Of a stretch of DNA of 64,000 nucleotides, positions 1-8,028 are shown piece by piece. Origin of the DNA: Candidatus Woesearchaeota archaeon (GTDB lineage: Archaea > Nanobdellota > Nanobdellia > Woesearchaeales > GW2011-AR4); assembly GCA_016185945.1 (NCBI GenBank), contig JACPMR010000006.1:1-64000 (forward strand). Direction: 5' to 3'. The position numbers and the translations under genes were made by a program. The notes under the pieces are model-generated. The model had not been told where the DNA came from, searched no databases, and saw only the letters and a list, made by a program, of their open reading frames with translations. The first letter of the stretch is position 1. Each line of letters begins with the position of its first letter.

Positions 1-117
1 AATAATAGAGAGACAACATACAGAGCTTTGGAGGATTTAGTAAAAACTAAACTTGTTTCTAAGTTTTATGATGAAGAAAAGAAAGAATTAGTCTATTTTA
101 TAAAAAATAAAAAATGA
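1..117 (+). CDS. C-terminal end of an unidentified protein (partial, cut by window edge)
   Basis: An open frame enters from the left edge and ends with TGA at 115-117. It encodes about 38 residues, including TTYRALEDLVKTKLVSKF and ending YFIKNKK. The pattern of a helix followed by a short basic-hydrophobic strand resembles the wing of a winged-helix domain, but the fragment is too short to name. Its stop overlaps the start of the methyltransferase in an ATGA arrangement, so the two are probably co-transcribed and translationally coupled. It may be a regulator or another subunit of a restriction-modification system. Confidence 0.6.
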   Translation, partial: NNRETTYRALEDLVKTKLVSKFYDEEKKELVYFIKNKK

Positions 118-902
118 GAACAACACATAAAATAATAATCGGAGATGCTTTGGAAGAATTACCTAAACTTCCTTCCGAATCGGTTGACTTGATATTTGCA
201 GATCCCCCCTATAATATGTCTAAAAAGAGGGGCTTGGGATGGAAGTATAGCAAACATATCACTATGCAAGAAGAGTGGGATAGGTTTTCAAAAGATGGGT
301 ACTTTCAATTTAACCAAAAATGGCTCAAGGAAAGCTTGAGAATTCTAAAGCATGGCGGCAGTTTATGGGTTTGCGGCTCCTTTCACAATATCTACCAAGT
401 AGGATTTATATTGCAGCATATTGAAGATGTTAAGATAAATAACAGCGTTGTTTGGTTTAAGCCAAATGCACAGCCCAATATAACCTGCAGATTCTTTACA
501 GAAAGCACAGAGCATTTGATTTGGGCCTCAAAGAACGGAAATGGCAAAAGATGGAAGTTTAATTATGAAGCAACTAAAAATCTGATTCATGATGACCTTA
601 ATCCAAAGGGAAAGCAAACAAGAAATGTGTGGTGGATTCCATTAACGCCTAAAAGCGAGAAATGGGCAGGAGAGCATCCAACACAGAAGCCTATTGAATT
701 ATTGAGAAGAATCATTTTATCATGCACAAATGAAGGAGATACAGTTTTAGATCCATTTTTAGGCTCTGGGACGACTTCTGTTGTTGCTAAAATGCTTAAT
801 AGGAATTCTATCGGGATTGAGAAAGAGAAGAGATATTATCAAATTATAAAGAAAAGATTGAGTCAGCAGAAGATTGGAGATGAGGTTGAGATTTTGGTTT
901 GA
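114..902 (+). CDS. DNA methyltransferase, beta-class (DPPY motif), probably N6-adenine
   Basis: This SAM-dependent DNA methyltransferase has 262 residues. The catalytic motif IV DPPY is near residue 30 (FADPPYNMS), and the SAM-binding motif I, DPFLGSGTT, is near residue 208. Catalytic-before-SAM order defines the beta class, and DPPY (not SPPY) favours adenine-N6 methylation; that is family knowledge, not shown here. HPTQKP just before motif I is typical of the class. The target sequence cannot be read. The start overlaps the upstream stop by ATGA. No cognate endonuclease is directly adjacent, but a PD-(D/E)xK-like gene lies 1.3 kb downstream. It could be an orphan methylase or part of an R-M system extending beyond the left edge. 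Confidence 0.88.
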   Translation: MRTTHKIIIGDALEELPKLPSESVDLIFADPPYNMSKKRGLGWKYSKHITMQEEWDRFSKDGYFQFNQKWLKESLRILKHGGSLWVCGSFHNIYQVGFILQHIEDVKINNSVVWFKPNAQPNITCRFFTESTEHLIWASKNGNGKRWKFNYEATKNLIHDDLNPKGKQTRNVWWIPLTPKSEKWAGEHPTQKPIELLRRIILSCTNEGDTVLDPFLGSGTTSVVAKMLNRNSIGIEKEKRYYQIIKKRLSQQKIGDEVEILV

Positions 903-1040
903 TTCATGCCACAAGTTCTTGTTTATTCAATAAAATCCAGCACCATACTGCTAATATAGAGCCACATTTAGTCAAAATTCCTCAAAATTGGCGTTCAAAA
1001 ATGAAAAAATTTATAAATAAACCATGATTAATAGTATATA

Positions 1041-1137
1041 ACCCGCGTAGTATAGGCCGGATAGAACGGCCGCCACACGCCTCCTGTCTTTCGGGCCGGA
1101 GCGGGGGCAGACCCAGGTTCAAATCCTGGCGCGGGTA
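1041..1137 (+). tRNA. tRNA, probably intron-containing, isotype not resolved
   Basis: The acceptor arms ACCCGCG (1041-1047) and CGCGGGT (1130-1136) pair perfectly, followed by discriminator A at 1137. The T-arm is CCAGG-TTCAAAT-CCTGG (1113-1129). A D-arm-like segment follows the acceptor. The span is 96-97 nt, too long for a standard tRNA, and the centre (about 1069-1108) folds as an extended GC-rich hairpin with CTCC(1081-1084)/GGAG(1098-1101). One or two introns are therefore likely, possibly at a non-canonical site. Several readings of the anticodon are possible and none gives a clean seven-base loop, so no isotype is assigned. No CCA is encoded. Confidence 0.75.
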
Positions 1138-1196
1138 TTTATCAATTAGAATATTGGTATGCTATCTAATATTTAAATTATACGATTTAGGAAAAA

Positions 1197-2195
1197 ATGA
1201 CAAAGAAACAAGCAATTTTACTTAACATATCTGGAAAAAAGCCAATAAAGGCTGATTATGTAGAAGTAGATGTATCTACATTAAAATTAGATTTGTTTAA
1301 TCCTAGATTTCGTCACAAATCTTTTAAATCTGAAAAAGAAATGGAAGAAGAAATTTGGAAAGAGAAAGATACTTATCCGTTATTTTTATCCATTTTAGAA
1401 TCAAAAGGCATTTCTGAAGCTTTGTTCTTGAAACATGATAGAGTTGTTGAAGAAGGTAATAGGAGGGTTGTATGTTTGAGAAAAATAAAAGAGATGTATG
1501 CAGATAAACCTGAAAATTTTCCTAAAGAAGGGTATACAAAAATTCCCGCTTATGTATTTCCAAAAGATATAGACCCAATTGAATTGGATGTATTCCTTGC
1601 TAGATTACATGTTACTGGAAAGAAAGAATGGGATGCACTTAATCAAGCGGAGCATATTCATCGATTAAAGGAAGTCCATAACTTAACTTTTGAACAGATA
1701 TCAAACTTAATTGGAATAAGTAAAGGAAAAATTTTCCAAAAATATTGGGCCTTTAATGAGACAAAAAAATTTTTGGAAAGGTATCCAGAGCAACCTATAA
1801 ATAGATATAGCTTCTTTGAAGAGGCATATAAAAAAAGAAATATAAGAGATTTTCTAAATTACGAGTCTAATAAGAAAGAATTTTATAATTGGATTATTAC
1901 TAAAAAGTTTGATAAAATAGGTGCTGTGGATATTAGGGAATTATCCAATTTTATTGAGAATAAAAAAATTTTTGAAACCTTTAAGAAAAAAGGTATGAAG
2001 GCAGCTTATATTGAATATATATCTCAAGACGAGATTAAAGAACACCCCTCAATAAGGTTAATTGAAACTTTAACGACTACTCTTAAGGATATGTCCAGAA
2101 AAGATTTGGAAATAATTTCAAAAGATAAAGATAAAACTAATAAAATCAAAGATCTACTTAAAGAATTAAACTCTATATTGGACCAAATAGGATAA
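1197..2195 (+). CDS. ParB/Srx-like nuclease-fold DNA-binding protein
   Basis: The protein has 332 residues. The N-terminal half carries the ParB-family signature VVEEGNRRVVCLRKI (about residues 83-97), equivalent to the GxxR nucleotide-binding box. Around residues 160-185 the stretch LTFEQISNLIGISKGKIF looks like a helix-turn-helix. The C-terminal third is Lys/Glu-rich and helical. ParB-like proteins of this kind occur in plasmid partition, phage and DNA-modification loci. A ParA partner is absent here, so chromosome segregation is less likely than an accessory role. An AT-rich TATA-like stretch (TATTTAAATTATA) lies about 25-30 bp upstream of the ATG, suggesting a leaderless transcript. It sits directly after a tRNA, a common integration position. 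Confidence 0.72.
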   Translation: MTKKQAILLNISGKKPIKADYVEVDVSTLKLDLFNPRFRHKSFKSEKEMEEEIWKEKDTYPLFLSILESKGISEALFLKHDRVVEEGNRRVVCLRKIKEMYADKPENFPKEGYTKIPAYVFPKDIDPIELDVFLARLHVTGKKEWDALNQAEHIHRLKEVHNLTFEQISNLIGISKGKIFQKYWAFNETKKFLERYPEQPINRYSFFEEAYKKRNIRDFLNYESNKKEFYNWIITKKFDKIGAVDIRELSNFIENKKIFETFKKKGMKAAYIEYISQDEIKEHPSIRLIETLTTTLKDMSRKDLEIISKDKDKTNKIKDLLKELNSILDQIG

Positions 2196-2240
2196 AAATT
2201 GTAATATGGTGACTAGGATGGACTTATTTAACTAAAATAT

Positions 2241-2810
2241 TTAACTGCCACTAAAAACTTCTGGCTTAATCCTATCAATTATATTTTTAATTCTGTTTAT
2301 TTTCTCTTGCGTAATCTCAGGAAATATTTGGTATATTGGGATAAACTCGTTTTCTAAATTAAAGTAATAAACAAGATCCTCAAATTTGTGATAATGCTTT
2401 CTAGGTATCTTTAGTTTAGAAACATACTGGGCATAGACATATTCTCCTGCTGGAACTATCACAACTAAAATTGAATCATTCCAATATTTATAATATCTGT
2501 CAATTTTTGCTTTGGATTGTATATAGGAGTTTATATTTGTAAATCCAGTAAATTTTGCTTCCACTAGATGAACAATTTTCTTTTTATCATTTAGAACCAG
2601 AAGATCTGGCATACTCCTTATTCTTCGTAATGTATCCGTTTGTTTTCCATCTCTACTAATTCCTGCTGTAATCCTACTAAACAAACTTTCATAACCAAAA
2701 GGGTAGGTTTCATAACCAGCCTCTTTAAATAAATGCTCTAATAGAACTTTTGCATTAAATCCTCTGAGACTGTTCCTGTAAAAATCCTCTGCTGTTCTTT
2801 TTTTAAACAT
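2241..2810 (-). CDS. PD-(D/E)xK nuclease-like protein
   Basis: This 189-residue protein has a core fitting a restriction-endonuclease-like fold: Glu25 in an N-terminal helix, then MPDLLVL with Asp69, then HLVEAKFTG with Glu84-Ala-Lys86, giving the D-x(14)-ExK spacing of PD-(D/E)xK nucleases. It is convergent with the ParB-like gene and close to a DNA methyltransferase, so it could be a restriction or repair nuclease. It could also be a Holliday-junction-resolvase-like or housekeeping enzyme. The catalytic assignment rests on motif spacing only. Confidence 0.62.
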   Translation of the reverse strand: MFKKRTAEDFYRNSLRGFNAKVLLEHLFKEAGYETYPFGYESLFSRITAGISRDGKQTDTLRRIRSMPDLLVLNDKKKIVHLVEAKFTGFTNINSYIQSKAKIDRYYKYWNDSILVVIVPAGEYVYAQYVSKLKIPRKHYHKFEDLVYYFNLENEFIPIYQIFPEITQEKINRIKNIIDRIKPEVFSGS

Positions 2811-2821
2811 TTTATTTTTTG

Positions 2822-3070
2822 TTATTTCTTAACCTTGTAAACCAAAAAGCCCATTAAAGAGCCGATTAAAAACCAGAAGATTAGACTAATGATAATGGAC
2901 ATAGTACCACTTAAATTTAACAAAACTCCAGGTAGTAACGGGATTATCAATAGACCAAAACACATTATATCATCAGTACAGAAATTGTATAAAATTAATT
3001 CAATAATCCCAATTACAACTGCAAAAGTAGTACCAAACAATAAAATAAATCTATTTTTTGAGTTTGTCAT
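2822..3070 (-). CDS. Small membrane protein, three predicted TM segments
   Basis: This 82-residue protein is almost entirely hydrophobic: segments near residues 7-30, 34-52 and 56-78, with a basic tail (VYKVKK). Its start overlaps the stop of the large secreted protein upstream by four bases (ATGA), so the two are likely translated from one mRNA. No family is recognised. An open frame on the opposite strand here is a shadow. Confidence 0.6.
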   Translation of the reverse strand: MTNSKNRFILLFGTTFAVVIGIIELILYNFCTDDIMCFGLLIIPLLPGVLLNLSGTMSIIISLIFWFLIGSLMGFLVYKVKK

Positions 3071-6000
3071 CCTACAATATCCGATTGGTTAAGTAAATTA
3101 AATGTCTTTTCAAAAAAGGATAAATCTTCATTATTTAATAGCTTCCTTATTAAAGTTTTTGATTTTTGGGTTGTATCTAAGTTTGAATGAAAAGCTAAAA
3201 CTCTGAATGATTGCTTTAAGGGATTTATTTTATCATTATTTGAATTTCTTAATTTAACATTGCTATAGATAGAATCTTCGTCAATAGTAGGCACTATTCC
3301 ATCACTTGTTCCAAAAGCATTACCTTGTATTATTCCAAATTTTGTTATATTAATTTTTCCTGGTTGAGTATCATTTGAAGAAGACATAAAAAATAAGTAT
3401 TTTTTCCATAAATTTAAAGAAATTTTTCCAGTTTCTTCTTTTGTTATATCATTTTTATTTAATAAACCTAATTTTAATAAATCATTGACATCCACATGAT
3501 GTACATTTTTATTTTGAATGTTTTCTAAAACTTTATCATCTACTAATAAAATACCACTATCTAATAAACTAAGTTTCTCAAACCCTCCCGGACACCCAAC
3601 CGCCACAAACGTCTCAACTTTGCTGGAATCAAATTTATTTCTTTCCAAACTATCCAAAGCCGCTCGACAGCCATTACTAAACCCAACATACTGTATTTTA
3701 TCTTTTCCAGTGAAATCCAAAACTCCATTAAGCAATGCAGGAACAAATACATCTGTTAAGTTGTAAAATGTGTAATCAATGCAGTCATCGCAGTCCTGCC
3801 CTGGACCTCCAGTAATCTCAATAAGCCATGTATCTCTTCCAATATTGGAAATTTCAGCTCCTAAAACTTCCCAAGAAGTTAAGTTGCTAAATAACCCATG
3901 TGCAAGTACGACAGGCATCTCCACCGGCACACCTGTACTATTCAAATACTCCAAATAATCACTGCTAGCATTTGGCTTTAAATTCCTTAGCCTTAAAGTT
4001 ATTCCATTGCTTGTTACAACGCTTTTATCAAAAACATTAAACATCTCGTCATTAAGCGCATTCCTGACAATCCTTTTAAACGCATCATTTCCTACTTTAT
4101 AATGCTGTTCATTTCCGCCTAAATGCAAATAATCCCATACCTTAACAGCCTCAGCATTCTCATCATCAACAAAAACTGCTTCATAAGTTTTGGTGTTCAA
4201 AAACAAAACTTGATTCTTAATGAATTCTTTTACTGCTGCAATGTCTCCATCAATTTCATTGCCAGCAATCATTATCTTTGTCTTGCCATTTGCATCCTTA
4301 AAGCTTCCAACTAAGCCGCTAAAAGGCAAAGTGCCAGTCTTATCATTAAATATTATATTCCCATAATCATAGCCAAACTCAAACTCATCAAGTGTTCTTA
4401 CATTATTAACAGCATTTATTGGATGATTCTTGCCAATATACACTTTAACATCTGCTTCATTCTCATTTGTTGTGTAATAGCCAGAAGTCAATTTGCTCTT
4501 AATATAATTCTGAAATTTAGAGCCAACAATAAACGGCTCTGCATCAACCGAAACAAAAACAAAAGGCAAATCAACAAATTCCTTAACAGCAGCATTATTT
4601 GTTTCATCAGTTTCATTAATCTCATTATCAAAATCGACGCTTACAAGCACTTTCTGGCTTTCCTTTAAGCCGAGTAAAGCGCTTATTGTAGCATTTCCAT
4701 TTCTTCTTATATTTAATGAGAAAGTTTTATTCTCCAATGTTTCTGTATTGTAAATTATTGTCCTGATATTATTAACTTCAGCCTGTCCTATATTTTTTAT
4801 CAAAGCAGAAACATTTATATGTGTTTTATTGAATTTTGTAAAGATTATATCATCCGCATTAACACTTAAATCAACACTATAATTAAAATTATCCAAAAAC
4901 ACCTTTGTCTGGTAATTTCTTGTCCAAATCAAATCAAGGCCGTTATTTCCATCAATATCCACAGCAACTGGATGCGACACATTTAATGGATAAGTAAATA
5001 TGGGTGTTCCATTTAAAAGATATATTTTATCCAATGTTATAATTTCCTTCTCGCCGTCATTGTTCATATCAGCCGCCATTGCAGTTCCTTTTACGCCGTC
5101 TTGAATATCAGTTAAATTCACTTTAGCAATCTCGTCTCCGCTATAATTATAACAGTTCAAAGCCATATAATCAAAAGAAACACCGGATTTCTCGTCTTTT
5201 ATAAAGCAAATATCGTCAATGCCATTTTTATCATAATCCAAAACGAATGGATTTGTGCCTTCCCACTTATTGATTGAACCGCCTCCGTCGTTGCAGCCGC
5301 TGCTGATAATAGTAGGAGCTTCACATTTTGAAAATAGTTTTGTTCCAGTGTAACTATAAACAAAAATTTCAGTAAACCAATCTGTATAAGCATCAAAACC
5401 AGGAAAAAGATTATCGTCATAAAAAACGCTTGCAGCAATCTCCAATTTTTTGTCATTGTTCAAATCAACCAAAACAGGCTGTCCTTTTAGTGCAAAACTT
5501 TCTGCTGAAATGGGAATGAATATATCATCAACAATGCCGCTGTTGTTGAAGTTTGTCTCCAGACTCCTGTTGTTCAAATCAAAAACCATGAAACCATATT
5601 CTCTGTCGCCGTTCTCGTCAAACCAAAAAACTGCTTCATATCTTCCGTCATTGTCTATGTCACCGATTGCTGGAACCGTTTGTTTAGTTTCATTATAGGC
5701 TGATGTATTATAAGAAATATCAGTTTTTGACGCCATATTAACTATGTGAACGTAATTTCGTTTGTCCTTAAAAACACAGGAATTAGTGCCGTTCAAGTTC
5801 AGGCATTTTATTCCGCTGAAATTGGCTTCATTATTTAATGTAATGTTAAATTCCTGCCTTAAGTTTGAATTATTGTATTGGTAAGCAAAAAAGTAATCTG
5901 TTGAATTTTGTATGGAATTAAATATGATTTCAACTAAATTGTCGCTGTCAAAATCAAACAATGCCGGCTGCCCTAGAATTGCTCCAGTTTTTGTTTGATT

Positions 6001-6267
6001 CAATATCTTTAATTGCGGGTCAAAAACAATCAATGAGTTGTTTGCAAAAATCACTATTTCAGCTTTGCCGTCCAAATTCAAATCCTCTACAAGCGGCTGG
6101 AACTCCATCCCCAGATTATCTTCAGTAAAATTTGCCGTGTTTAACGGAAAATACCCAGTTCCATTTGCAGTCCCGGAATTCCTCAAGTCATTCTGGTAAG
6201 TCTGCCAAGATGCAAATACATTATAACTCGATATAACAAAAATTAAACAAAACAACCAAAACCTCAT
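3067..6267 (-). CDS. Large secreted protein: FG-GAP/VCBS-like repeats, CARDB-like domain, C-terminal alpha/beta hydrolase
   Basis: The protein has 1066 residues. A signal peptide (residues 1-19, ending NVFA) precedes at least six Asp-rich calcium-loop repeats such as DIDNDGRYEAVF, DLNNDKKLEIAA and DMNNDGEKEIIT (about residues 60-460), typical of FG-GAP/VCBS propellers. A CARDB-like beta domain (VSVDFDNEINETDETNNAA) follows near 480-570. The C-terminal third is lipase-like: oxyanion segment VVLAHGLFSNLTSW near 787 and nucleophile elbow GFSNG near 860. The start has a GGGGGTGG ribosome-binding site just upstream. It is probably a cell-surface or released esterase/lipase-like protein; the substrate is unknown. 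The fusion of propeller and hydrolase in one chain is notable. Confidence 0.75.
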   Translation of the reverse strand: MRFWLFCLIFVISSYNVFASWQTYQNDLRNSGTANGTGYFPLNTANFTEDNLGMEFQPLVEDLNLDGKAEIVIFANNSLIVFDPQLKILNQTKTGAILGQPALFDFDSDNLVEIIFNSIQNSTDYFFAYQYNNSNLRQEFNITLNNEANFSGIKCLNLNGTNSCVFKDKRNYVHIVNMASKTDISYNTSAYNETKQTVPAIGDIDNDGRYEAVFWFDENGDREYGFMVFDLNNRSLETNFNNSGIVDDIFIPISAESFALKGQPVLVDLNNDKKLEIAASVFYDDNLFPGFDAYTDWFTEIFVYSYTGTKLFSKCEAPTIISSGCNDGGGSINKWEGTNPFVLDYDKNGIDDICFIKDEKSGVSFDYMALNCYNYSGDEIAKVNLTDIQDGVKGTAMAADMNNDGEKEIITLDKIYLLNGTPIFTYPLNVSHPVAVDIDGNNGLDLIWTRNYQTKVFLDNFNYSVDLSVNADDIIFTKFNKTHINVSALIKNIGQAEVNNIRTIIYNTETLENKTFSLNIRRNGNATISALLGLKESQKVLVSVDFDNEINETDETNNAAVKEFVDLPFVFVSVDAEPFIVGSKFQNYIKSKLTSGYYTTNENEADVKVYIGKNHPINAVNNVRTLDEFEFGYDYGNIIFNDKTGTLPFSGLVGSFKDANGKTKIMIAGNEIDGDIAAVKEFIKNQVLFLNTKTYEAVFVDDENAEAVKVWDYLHLGGNEQHYKVGNDAFKRIVRNALNDEMFNVFDKSVVTSNGITLRLRNLKPNASSDYLEYLNSTGVPVEMPVVLAHGLFSNLTSWEVLGAEISNIGRDTWLIEITGGPGQDCDDCIDYTFYNLTDVFVPALLNGVLDFTGKDKIQYVGFSNGCRAALDSLERNKFDSSKVETFVAVGCPGGFEKLSLLDSGILLVDDKVLENIQNKNVHHVDVNDLLKLGLLNKNDITKEETGKISLNLWKKYLFFMSSSNDTQPGKINITKFGIIQGNAFGTSDGIVPTIDEDSIYSNVKLRNSNNDKINPLKQSFRVLAFHSNLDTTQKSKTLIRKLLNNEDLSFFEKTFNLLNQSDIVG

Positions 6268-6420
6268 CTTCCACCCCCTTTTTAATACTGATTCTATAGA
6301 ATTGTTATTTAAACTTTACTAAATAAAAACTCCGAGGGGAGCTTCTATTCTCATTCTCTTATCATAGTTTTTCTTTTTAGGTAAACCTTGAAATATTTAA
6401 TTTTTTGCATATTTCTTTGT

Positions 6421-6464
6421 TGTAGTCACCTTTAATAGAAAAATTTAAATATGTAGTCACCTTT
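6421..6464 (+). promoter_or_regulatory. Direct repeat TGTAGTCACCTTT x2 over the fic promoter
   Basis: TGTAGTCACCTTT occurs at 6421-6433 and again at 6452-6464, starts 31 bp apart (about three helical turns). A TATA-like AAATTTAAAT lies between them at 6441-6450, and the second copy falls between this TATA box and the ATG at 6473. That is where an archaeal repressor would block transcription. The same 10-bp core recurs as an inverted repeat just after the gene. An operator role is inferred. Confidence 0.6.
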
Positions 6465-6472
6465 ATGATATT

Positions 6473-7390
6473 ATGTTCATTGAAATAAGAAAGGCAGGGA
6501 AAAAGAAAAAATACTATCTGGCTCACACTTTCAGGGAAGGCAGGAAGATAAGGAAAGCAGTAAGATATCTTGGGGCAGATTTATCAAAAAAGAAGCTTGA
6601 AGAGCTTAGGAAGCGGGCAGAAGTTCTGATAAAGGAGCAAATTAAGTCCTATAAGGAAATAAGGGACCCTTTTAGGAACATATTGTCAACTGATGAATTA
6701 AATCAGCTAAAAAGTTTAAACATAAAGACAACAATAAAGGTTTCTCATCTTTCTGAAAAAGACTGGCTTGACTTTGCAGAAAAGTTCACTTATAACACAA
6801 ATGCGATAGAAGGATCCAGAATAACATACACCCAAGTCAAAGACATTATAGAAAAGCAGAAATGGCCAAAGTTCTCTTCAAAAGAAGAAGTTTCAGAGAC
6901 ATATGGGGTGGTTGATGCAGTAAAGTTCATAAGGGAAACAAAAGAGCATATTCCCATAAACCTCATAAAAAAGATACATGGAGTAGTTTTTAGGAATTCA
7001 AAGCCGTTTTCAGGCGAAATTCGCCAGAAAGGAATAGAAGTTGTTGTGGCTGATAGGCAAGGCAATGTCATACACCGCGGAGCTCCTTCTGAGAAATTAA
7101 TTTCATTATTAAAAGAGCTTGTGAACTGGTACAATAAAAACAAGGACAAGTATCCGCCAATAGTTCTTGCTGCAGTTGTCCACAATCAGTTTGAGGAAAT
7201 CCATCCATTTCAGGATGGTAATGGAAGAGTCGGCAGGCTCCTTCTCAATAATATCCTTATAAAGCACAATCTGCCGCCTGTTAATATACAGCTAAAAAAC
7301 AGGGAAGAATACTATAATGCGCTGCAGGAATACCATAAAAGCAGCAATATAAAGCCAATGATAGACCTCATATTAAAAGAATACAAATAA
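6473..7390 (+). CDS. Fic-domain protein (AMP transferase family) with N-terminal inhibitory motif
   Basis: The protein has 305 residues. The catalytic Fic motif is intact: HPFQDGNGRVGR, with the active-site His at residue 244. The regulatory helix motif (S/T)xxxE(G/N) appears as TNAIEG with Glu113, so this is a class II Fic protein that restrains its own activity. The N-terminal 60 residues are strongly basic (KAGKKKKYYLAHTFREG, then RKIRKAVRYLG) and could bind nucleic acid. Fic proteins usually transfer AMP from ATP to target proteins; the target is unknown. The gene is bracketed by GTAGTCACC repeats, suggesting dedicated autoregulation. The transcript is probably leaderless. Confidence 0.9.
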   Translation: MFIEIRKAGKKKKYYLAHTFREGRKIRKAVRYLGADLSKKKLEELRKRAEVLIKEQIKSYKEIRDPFRNILSTDELNQLKSLNIKTTIKVSHLSEKDWLDFAEKFTYNTNAIEGSRITYTQVKDIIEKQKWPKFSSKEEVSETYGVVDAVKFIRETKEHIPINLIKKIHGVVFRNSKPFSGEIRQKGIEVVVADRQGNVIHRGAPSEKLISLLKELVNWYNKNKDKYPPIVLAAVVHNQFEEIHPFQDGNGRVGRLLLNNILIKHNLPPVNIQLKNREEYYNALQEYHKSSNIKPMIDLILKEYK

Positions 7391-7409
7391 TTAAAGAACA
7401 TAAAAGGCA

Positions 7410-7440
7410 GGTGACTACAAAAATTGAAGGTGTAGTCACC
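7410..7440. terminator. Perfect palindrome GGTGACTACA/TGTAGTCACC after fic
   Basis: GGTGACTACA (7410-7419) and TGTAGTCACC (7431-7440) form a 10-bp inverted repeat with an 11-nt loop, 20 bp after the fic stop. In RNA it would be a strong hairpin, possibly terminating fic mRNA. Because the arms match the operator-like repeats upstream of fic, it may instead be a protein-binding site or a mobile-element end. Confidence 0.5.
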
Positions 7441-7449
7441 CAATAGCAA

Positions 7450-7700
7450 TTTGTGGGCTTCTAGAATAAGGATAAGCGCCGAGGGGGAGACTTCCAAACA
7501 GCATAACATTAGTTCGGGGGACTTTTGCGAAGCAAAATGTCGCCCAGCGTGTAAACGGAGCTATGCCGTTTTTGAACTCCCGAGTCCTTTCGGACAGTGG
7601 ATTTTTGTAGCCACCATCAAAGGCGTTTAGCCCATAGCAATCTTGCAGTTTCATTTGGAAATCACCGCAATGGCCGGGCTATGCGACCTCGGCAATAATA
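7450..7700. ncRNA. Candidate structured RNA, family unknown
   Basis: This GC-rich island of about 250 bp in AT-rich surroundings has no credible reading frame. It is closed by GCCGAGG (7478-7484) pairing with CCTCGGC (7687-7693). Internal helices are a long hairpin at 7516-7545 (TTTTGC-gaa-GCAAAA core), AAACGG/CCGTTT (7553-7558 with 7566-7571), GTCC-TTTC-GGAC (7584-7595), GTGG/CCAC (7597-7600 with 7611-7614) and TAGCCC/GGGCTA (7628-7633 with 7676-7681). I looked for SRP, RNase P and tRNA signatures and did not find them. The strand is uncertain. Confidence 0.5.
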
Positions 7701-7779
7701 AAAAGATATTTTGCATGTTTATTAAATTTATTGGTTTAAATTAATGCTATATGATTAGTGATACACATTATAAAAATTT

Positions 7780-7928
7780 ATCAATCCCGAGAGCGACTTT
7801 TATAAGCAAAGTGGAGAAAGTAAACCGCTTGTGATAAAGGCACTATTCATCCCAGCAAGCAAGTGCAAACATCAGAGGCTGTGGCTCTCTTATCACAAAA
7901 GCATTTACAGGGAAGCCCAGTAATTGAA
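7780..7928 (+). ncRNA. Type-1 structured intergenic element, copy A
   Basis: This full-length copy starts at TCAATCCCGAGAGCG and ends near TAATTGAAA. P1 is AGCG-ACTTT (7792-7800) with AAAGT (7817-7821), a four-base bulge AAAC, and CGCT (7826-7829). P2 is GCACT with AGTGC. P3 is GGCT-[GTGGC]-TCTCT with AGGGA-AGCC, using one G-U pair. TTGTGATA after P1 can also pair with TATCACAA inside the P3 loop, a possible pseudoknot. It lies between fic and a convergent lipoprotein gene. Whether it is transcribed is not shown. Confidence 0.65.
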
Positions 7929-8028
7929 AATTTTAATTTTTTGATTTTTGAATTAATAACAAAACTTATAAATCAAGAGCAATCATTTGTTTAAATGAAA
8001 AAATTGGTTCACAAAGAATCAAATTAAT

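Noticed and set aside
7436-7654. 72-residue minus-strand frame downstream of fic
   Set aside because: It is composed of hairpin arms and has no coding character.
7450-7700. RNase P, SRP or rRNA fragment
   Set aside because: I searched for the GGAAAGTC-type core of RNase P, the GGAAGGAAGCAGC-type SRP loop and rRNA landmarks and found none; left as an unknown structured RNA.
7995-8027. TATA-like box followed by ATG and a 10-codon frame
   Set aside because: Too short and unsupported; noted only as a possible gene remnant.
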